Source: Alphaproteobacteria bacterium (GTDB lineage Bacteria > Pseudomonadota > Alphaproteobacteria > SHVP01). From it: a stretch of 19,299 nt of DNA. The DNA is taken from contig JAPKDI010000006.1 in assembly GCA_026421105.1 (NCBI GenBank), forward strand, positions 1 through 19,299. The letters are read 5' to 3'. The notes below the pieces were generated by a model. That model was not told where the DNA came from. It was given only the letters and a program-made list of their open reading frames with translations, and made no database searches. Positions 14,489 to 19,299 of the stretch are shown in pieces; the first letter of the stretch is position 1, and the number at the start of each line of letters is the position of its first letter. A program made the translations under genes and the position numbers.

Positions 14489-15634
14489 CTAGCGCGTCGC
14501 ACTCAGCATGAAATAGTCGCCCTTCATCGCATCATTGATCGGCGCTTCGAGCCCGCCGCGGGGCTTGTAGTGCGATGGGATGTAGGACTCAAGAATTCTA
14601 TCCTGGCCGAACCCCGCATCGCGCGCGGCGGCGACAAGGTCGATATCGCACAATGTGCCAAAGAACGGCTCGTTGTTGAAATGCGCATCCCACTCTTGCT
14701 GGTATTGATCATAGATGTTGTCACCAACGAACCGTGCATCTAGGTGCATCATGATGCCGCCAGGTCGCAGCAAGCGAAAGCACTCCTTATAGATACGCGG
14801 CAGCGCCTTGGTAGAAGTCTCATGCATCATGATGTGCGATACGACCACATCGAACGAGCCGGGCTCGAAAGCTGTGTGTTCAGCATTCATTTGATGGAAG
14901 TGGACCGTCTTGTCCATTGCTTCAGCCCGAGCATGGGCGTAGCGCAAACACGGCGCCGCGACGTCGATGGCGTGGATTTTTGCGTCGGGATACTCGTCGC
15001 ACCAAGCCAACGTGGAATGACCAATCGTGCAGCCTAGGTCTAGCACCCGATTTACCGTCATATCGCGATGGTTGCGCTGCAACCATCGCGCCGCTGAGCG
15101 ACCGAAGTCATCGTTGTTCGGGCCCATCGCGCCCATAAGGTACATGTGTACCGTGCGGTCATATTCAGCGCCCGCGAAGATGTCGTCCTCTACGTGCAGT
15201 TCGGAATGGTAGCCACCTGGCTTGCAGTGGATGTTCACCGCGGCATGGTAACTCGGGATCTTCAGCACCGGATCAAGTTCCACGGTGCCGCGCCGGCCGA
15301 CGTAGGCCTTAGCACGCCCCTGCAGTGCTGGTAGTTGCCGCTCGACGCTCGGGCCGACCGATTCATAAAGCATCTCCTGCGAGGTCCGTAGGAGCGCACT
15401 CCACATCTTGTTGTACGGTTCTAAGGCCATCGCACGCCGGACCTCACTGCGCGACTTTGGCGACCGTTGGGTAGCGCGCTCGAAGTTCGGCCTTACCTTC
15501 TTCTCGTAAAGCACTCTGTTTCCTGGTCCGAAACCGCCTTGGACTTGAAGTTTGAACATGCGGACAAAGTCCTGACGCGCCTGTTCGTCATGTAGCGCAC
15601 CGGGAAACATGTCGTGCGTCGCGTGAACGGGCAT
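14489..15634 (-). CDS. Class I SAM-dependent methyltransferase with N-terminal extension
   Basis: A 381-residue protein. The C-terminal Rossmann methyltransferase domain starts at VNRVLDLGCTIGHST (residues ~194-208; the GCTIG form replaces the more usual GCGxG), followed by acidic Asp in IHAIDVAAP, VVVSHIMMHET (motif IV) and LRPGGIMMHLD. About 185 residues precede it, a helical N-terminal region (VRRAMALEPYNKMWSALLRTSQEMLYESV) seen in a subgroup of tailoring or degradation methyltransferases. A specific methyl acceptor cannot be deduced. ATG 15634 has AAGGAG eight bases upstream. It is divergent from the SDR pseudogene; the 91 bases between (15635-15725) should hold its promoter. Confidence 0.85.
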   Translation of the reverse strand: MPVHATHDMFPGALHDEQARQDFVRMFKLQVQGGFGPGNRVLYEKKVRPNFERATQRSPKSRSEVRRAMALEPYNKMWSALLRTSQEMLYESVGPSVERQLPALQGRAKAYVGRRGTVELDPVLKIPSYHAAVNIHCKPGGYHSELHVEDDIFAGAEYDRTVHMYLMGAMGPNNDDFGRSAARWLQRNHRDMTVNRVLDLGCTIGHSTLAWCDEYPDAKIHAIDVAAPCLRYAHARAEAMDKTVHFHQMNAEHTAFEPGSFDVVVSHIMMHETSTKALPRIYKECFRLLRPGGIMMHLDARFVGDNIYDQYQQEWDAHFNNEPFFGTLCDIDLVAAARDAGFGQDRILESYIPSHYKPRGGLEAPINDAMKGDYFMLSATR

Positions 15635-15725
15635 GGCGTCGCTCCTTCTGGATGACGGATCAGGTGTGATAGGAGGCAGTGTAGGTGGGGCTCGACCTCA
15701 GCCACAACCGCCGCAGCAAACTGTA

Positions 15726-16441
15726 ATGCCCAACACCCTCATCACCGGCAGTAATCGGGTCCTCGGTCTCGCTTTGGTGCGGACTGCTCTGGCCGACGGT
15801 TGGAAGGTCTTGGCAACCGTCCGCCCCACAGAAGACGTGACGACATTGTGCGCCCTTGCAGGCGACAACCAGCTATCGCTCCATACGATGGACCTGATAG
15901 GTTTCGACTCGATCGACCGCCTTGCTCAGAATCTTGACGGAACGCCGATTGATATTTTGCCGTCGAACGGAGCAATCACCGACGCCAAGAGCACGGCGTT
16001 CGGCGAGACTGACTACGCGGTATGGGCGGACCTCATGCGTGCCAATGCGATCGCGCAGATGAAACCTGCCGAGGCGCTCGCCAAAAATGTTGCGGCCAGC
16101 GAACGCAACGCGATAATCTTTATATCTAGCCCAATTGGGCCAACCCCGAACTTTGGCTACGTTAACTATCGGGCAGTCAAGTCGTGCTGCAGATTGCGCT
16201 TGGCCTTAAAGGACGGCGTGTGATCGCAAGCTGTGCGCATTCTGGTTAGGTAGCGACTAGGGCAGCGCCGGCGCCGGGCGCCCTAAGCCCGGACGAAAGC
16301 GCACGAACGCTATGGAAGATCATTTCTCACCTCACGATTGAGGACACCAGGAAGTTCCTTGACCCCGACGGCAGCACACTGCCGATTGTCACGCAGCAAC
16401 ACGCCGCGAAACCCCACGAGATGACGCAGCAGGTCCTCTGA
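15726..16441 (+). pseudogene. Broken SDR oxidoreductase gene
   Basis: The frame from ATG 15726 encodes an SDR start, MPNTLITGSNRVLGLALV, with PIDILPSNGAI (usual IDVLINNAGI), DYAVWADLMRANAIA, AIIFISSPIG and YVNYRAVKS (Tyr/Lys of YxxxK), then runs into TGA 16221-16223 after nonsense residues. Shifting frame near 16183 restores SDR-like sequence: LQIALGLKGRRVIASC, then AHSG-stop at TAG 16247-16249 where family members have GWV, then ALSPDESARTLWKIISHLTI and RKFLDPDGSTLP, ending at TGA 16441. So there is one frameshift and one nonsense change (TGG to TAG is the simplest route). The middle Gly of the cofactor motif is also Val (GSNRVLG). The full gene would be about 235 codons. Confidence 0.75.
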
Positions 16442-16487
16442 TTGACTGCCGCCGTAGCCCTGCCTAGCCTTTGTGTTGGAGGACCGC

Positions 16488-17315
16488 ATGACAAAAACCG
16501 TTCGAATGATCGATACCAGCACCCTTGCGTGGGGCGACTGGCACCCGCAATTCCCCGGGACGCTATCGAAGGAACTGCATTTCGATGCCGGTACAGGCGC
16601 GAACCTTCGTCAGGCTTACCTGCCACCAGGCTTTACGATCGCGGAGAGAGAGCGCCATCACCATGGTAATACCCGCGAGGGCGTATTCATTTTGTTCGGC
16701 AACATTCCGTATCACGAGTACGACCTGCCGACGACGACCGAGGGATCGTTGTACGACTTTCGCAAAGGGTTTTTGCTCGACCGCACGCCGCGATCAATCC
16801 ACGGCATCTCGTTGAACCCAACCAGCGAGTTGGGTTGCATGATCCTTGAGTGGGGCACGGGACCACTTGAGTTCAACTACATCCCATTTGAAGGCGACCT
16901 GACGTCCTTCGGTACTGACTTCAACGCGCCACACACCGCCGATTCAGAATCACAATCTTGGACACCGCATCCCGATCTTCCGGGATGCAAAATCAAAGTT
17001 CTTTCAGACGGCGGCGACGCCGCTGATACGCGCTTTCACCCGGTCTGCCTTGTGCACATTCCGCCGGGCTGGGCGCCAGCGAACACGGTGCATCGCGGCA
17101 GCGTTCAGGACAAACGGCGTTGGCTCTATGTGCTACACGGCGATGCGCCGGTGTGGACCTATACGGATGCTAAAGCGGCAACGGGCGACCAGCACGCCAT
17201 GAAAGAAGGCTGCTACCTGGAATGGTCTGGGCCGGCGGCGCTTGGATTTGAGAGCGGTACAACCTCCGAGATCGGTTGCGTCGCGCTGTGCATGGGCACC
17301 ACGCTAGGCGATTAG
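16488..17315 (+). CDS. Bicupin-like protein
   Basis: A 275-residue soluble protein with two cupin-like halves. The first has a textbook cupin motif 1: His57-x-His59, four residues, Glu64, six residues, Gly71 (HHHGNTREGVFILFG), then a second-motif region RTPRSIHGIS, so it can bind a divalent metal. The second half (CLVHIPPGWAPANTVHR and RRWLYVLHGDAPVWTY) keeps the strand pattern but has lost the HxH ligands. It may be a dioxygenase, isomerase or sensor of a cyclic substrate. ATG 16488 has GGAGG five bases upstream, and the TTG at 16473 is part of the run to that site. The stop overlaps the stop of the convergent flavoprotein gene by four bases. CTAG at 16464-16467 is 21 bases before the start. 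Confidence 0.75.
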   Translation: MTKTVRMIDTSTLAWGDWHPQFPGTLSKELHFDAGTGANLRQAYLPPGFTIAERERHHHGNTREGVFILFGNIPYHEYDLPTTTEGSLYDFRKGFLLDRTPRSIHGISLNPTSELGCMILEWGTGPLEFNYIPFEGDLTSFGTDFNAPHTADSESQSWTPHPDLPGCKIKVLSDGGDAADTRFHPVCLVHIPPGWAPANTVHRGSVQDKRRWLYVLHGDAPVWTYTDAKAATGDQHAMKEGCYLEWSGPAALGFESGTTSEIGCVALCMGTTLGD

Positions 17316-18739
17316 TCCGGCGCGTCCGCAACGTGATCCCAGTGCAACCAGCGCTCGCCTAGGAGTCGGCCATAGGTGAGGGCCGGCATTAGCCCGAGCC
17401 CGCCAACAAACGTGTTGGCCGAGTGCAGACCCATCCCGAGAATCTCGCCGGCGGCGTAAAGATTTTCGATGGCAGACCCATCGCCGCGCACGACCTCGAA
17501 CTGTTCGTTGATAGAGATACCCGGGATCGTCGTTGCGGCAGCGCCGTGATGTTTCACCGCGTAGAACGGACCGTTCTCGATACGACGCGGGAGATGGGCG
17601 CGCCCAAGCCGGTCTTTGCCTGAATCGACCGCGGTGTTGTAGGCGGCCACCGTTTCTAGAAAATTGGCCATATCGATACCCGCGGCCACAGCAAGGTCCT
17701 CCAAGGTATCGGCGCTGACAAAAGACGGATGTTTGCCCATCCAGCTGTGCGCCTTCTCGGGCATGACTTCGTCAAAGAACGCGGGTGCTTCTTGGCGAAT
17801 TATTTCGTCGTAGACCACCCAGAATGTGAGGTCAGGCACCTTGAGCAGCGCTTGCTCGCGCGCCAACGGCTCGGCGACATCTTCCGGAACAAACCGTTTG
17901 CCTTCGCCGGTCACATAGATTTCCCACGCCAAGCGACGGCTCGTGGTGTCGCTGATCCGTTCGACGCGGTCGCCGGACTCCGGCGTGAGGACACCGGCCC
18001 ACCGCGGAATGAAATATTCTTTGTGCAGCATCTCGGCACCGGCCTTCATCGCGATGCGCGCGCCTTCGCCTTTACAATCCGGCCACGCCCACGTGAAGAG
18101 CGGGTAGCCTGTGGTCTCTTTGAAGATGTCATGCCCTGCGCCGAAGCCGCCGGTGGCGAGCAGGACCTTGTGCCCGGCGAACGACCCCCTCTTGCCGTCT
18201 GTCCCTTTAGCCATAACGCCCGTGACACGCCCATTGTCATCTTGGACAAGGCCGGTCACTTCGGTGTTGAGGCGCAATGAGACATCGCTGTGTTCAACTG
18301 CGGCCAAAAATTCTGGACCGATGGCTTTGAGCAGCGAGACCCCAAACTCAGGGCCCCAGTAGGTGCGCGCCACGGAATAAGGCCGGTGGCCCAATTTCAC
18401 GGGGTGCTCGGGCAGCGGCGCCCATCCCAAATCTAGGAGCCAATGCAGCGTATCGGCCGAGTGATCGGCGGCCATGCGGGCGAAGGGCTTGGTGGTGCGC
18501 CCATCTGTGATGTCGACAATGTCGTCATAGTGCTGGTCGGCTGAATCTTCGATGCCCTTGGCGGCCTGGATGCGGGTCCCGGCGGCGCTAATCTGGCCCA
18601 TCGCGACGTGGAGGGTGCCGCCGACCTCGGTGCCACTTTCGAGCACCAACACCTTGGCACCCCGTTTCGCAGCAAATATAGCGGCAGGCATGCCAGTCGT
18701 GCCGGCGCCAACAACGATCAGATCAAAGGTCTCGCTCAC
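17312..18739 (-). CDS. FAD-binding-2 family oxidoreductase (fumarate reductase/ketosteroid dehydrogenase-like)
   Basis: A 475-residue flavoprotein. The dinucleotide motif LIVVGAGTTGMPAA (Gly11, Gly13, Gly16) with Glu34 opens the FAD domain. GGTLHVAMGQIS contacts the isoalloxazine, VLLATGGFGAG is the second FAD motif, and the C-terminal NLYAAGEILGMGL with FVGGLGLMPALTYGRLLGE closes it. The substrate domain lies between. Family members oxidise or reduce C-C double bonds next to carbonyls (fumarate reductase, 3-ketosteroid 1-dehydrogenase, tricarballylate dehydrogenase); the substrate here is unknown. GTG 18739 is chosen because GGGAGG lies just upstream and the Rossmann motif begins nine residues in; the open frame to 18853 adds non-family residues. 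Beside the cupin, methyltransferase and amidohydrolase it fits a catabolic or tailoring block. Confidence 0.85.
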   Translation of the reverse strand: MSETFDLIVVGAGTTGMPAAIFAAKRGAKVLVLESGTEVGGTLHVAMGQISAAGTRIQAAKGIEDSADQHYDDIVDITDGRTTKPFARMAADHSADTLHWLLDLGWAPLPEHPVKLGHRPYSVARTYWGPEFGVSLLKAIGPEFLAAVEHSDVSLRLNTEVTGLVQDDNGRVTGVMAKGTDGKRGSFAGHKVLLATGGFGAGHDIFKETTGYPLFTWAWPDCKGEGARIAMKAGAEMLHKEYFIPRWAGVLTPESGDRVERISDTTSRRLAWEIYVTGEGKRFVPEDVAEPLAREQALLKVPDLTFWVVYDEIIRQEAPAFFDEVMPEKAHSWMGKHPSFVSADTLEDLAVAAGIDMANFLETVAAYNTAVDSGKDRLGRAHLPRRIENGPFYAVKHHGAAATTIPGISINEQFEVVRGDGSAIENLYAAGEILGMGLHSANTFVGGLGLMPALTYGRLLGERWLHWDHVADAPD

Positions 18740-18882
18740 TTGGTCCTCCCCACAATTGCCGCCTCTTTTATCGCGGCAGGAAAGATGCGGCGCAAGCACC
18801 CGGCGCGGAATACCGTTAGACTGCACAGCGGCCATCGGCGCCATCTCGAGCAACGCCAGAGCGTGACCGCGGCAGAGGATGC
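18740..18882. other. Divergent intergenic region
   Basis: 143 bases between the flavoprotein start (minus) and the methyltransferase pseudogene start (plus). It carries the GGGAGG for the former (minus, ~18745-18750) and AGAGG at about 18874-18878 for the latter. No clear promoter box or repeat was recognised. Confidence 0.4.
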
Positions 18883-19299
18883 ATGACCCAACTGAGTGAC
18901 AGCCAAGCGCAGACCTCCAATATCTTTGGTTACAAATGGAGCCGGCGCGCAGCCTACGACACCGGCGAGTCGATGACCGCCGACACCTGTCGTTGGTATC
19001 TGGAAAAGTACTTTGGCGGCGATGAGGCGCAGATCGACACGCTGTTTGGCGTCGGCAACAAAGTGTTCCTCGATGCCGTGTGCGGCAGCGGCTGTTCTAC
19101 TGCTACTCCTTCAAGTATTTCTATCGGCCCGATATGGACATGCGGGAGATGAACCACATCGACTTCGACTGGTACATGCCATTGAATTGGCACCGGCTGA
19201 CGTTCGATGAGATCAAAGTGATGTGCTACGACAGTGGGCTGACTACGCAACGCGTGCACGAAGACGGCAGCGGTATTACTGTCGTCGCGACCAAGGACT
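18883..19299 (+). pseudogene. Class I SAM methyltransferase gene with internal deletion (cut by window edge)
   Basis: From ATG 18883 (AGAGG four bases upstream) the frame gives NIFGYKWSRRAAYDTGESM, then KVFLDAVCGSGCSTA, a class I SAM motif. After about 19083 this frame becomes meaningless and ends at TGA 19150-19152. Another frame takes over exactly there with RLFYCYSFKYFYRPDMDM, EMNHIDFDWYMPLNWHRLTF and GITVVATK, which matches the C-terminal end of the same methyltransferase family as I recall it. Thus roughly 130-170 codons between motif I and the C-terminal tail have been lost. The joint falls at GCGGCAGCGGC, which suits both reading frames, so deletion at a short repeat is likely. It runs off the window end. 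Confidence 0.72.

Noticed and set aside
14431..14502. N-terminal extension of the aldo/keto reductase from 14502
   Set aside because: The extra residues are not family-like and overlap the neighbouring gene's end; ATG 14430 has a well-placed GGAG.
17729..18280. A 183-codon plus-strand open frame opposite the FAD-binding-2 gene
   Set aside because: Antisense to a motif-rich flavoprotein; no ribosome site and no family features.
18740..18853. Longer start for the FAD-binding-2 oxidoreductase
   Set aside because: The GTG at 18739 has a strong GGGAGG just upstream and lies nine residues before the Rossmann motif, the normal distance; the extension is not family-like.
1..19299. tRNA/rRNA genes, CRISPR arrays, insertion sequences, integrase or attachment sites
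   Set aside because: No cloverleaf, regular spaced repeats, transposase motifs or terminal inverted repeats were seen by eye on either strand.

Overview
This window looks like chromosomal DNA from a Gram-negative proteobacterium, most likely an alphaproteobacterium. The inference rests on gene content. The left part has the companion genes of the alphaproteobacterial RpoE-ChrR (singlet-oxygen) regulon: a non-canonical cyclopropane-synthase-like methyltransferase, a DUF1365 protein, an amine-oxidase-like flavoprotein, an SDR, a GPH-type transporter and a DUF6134-like protein. A decayed PlsB-like acyltransferase fits the same group. The sequence is moderately GC-rich and uses several TTG/GTG starts. 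No RNA gene, CRISPR array, insertion sequence or phage gene was seen.

Layout. Region A (1-6968) is intact and compact: GPH/MFS transporter (+), SnoaL-like and DUF6134-like pair (-, ATGA overlap), SDR (+), then a three-gene minus-strand operon transcribed flavoprotein > DUF1365 > Cfa-like methyltransferase. Region B (7103-8032) is a wreck of a PlsB-type glycerol-3-phosphate acyltransferase that has lost its catalytic centre, has in-frame stops and has changed frame. Region C (8042-10962, minus strand) reads alpha/beta-hydrolase-fold protein > GH3-type acyl-adenylating enzyme > S-adenosylmethionine decarboxylase. Region D (10963-11444) has no intact gene, only a frameshifted minus-strand remnant. 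Region E (11445-19299) is an accessory metabolic block: amidohydrolase, GST, aldo/keto reductase, class I methyltransferase, a broken SDR, a bicupin, a FAD-binding-2 oxidoreductase, and at the right edge a methyltransferase gene with an internal deletion.

How the genes may work together. Region A probably remodels unsaturated acyl chains of membrane phospholipids in response to oxidative (singlet oxygen) stress. The sigma factor and anti-sigma factor that normally control such genes are not in the window. Region C pairs an enzyme that activates carboxylic acids as acyl-AMP and joins them to amines with the enzyme that commits SAM to polyamine synthesis. The hydrolase-fold protein beside them lacks the nucleophile and histidine of a normal triad. 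This is the best candidate here for something undescribed. Region E resembles a degradation or tailoring cluster for a cyclic or aromatic compound, but the substrate cannot be read from sequence.

At least three, probably four, clear pseudogenes lie within 12 kb and none in the first 7 kb. The right part therefore appears to be under relaxed selection. All family calls are from reading motifs by eye; no database search was run.
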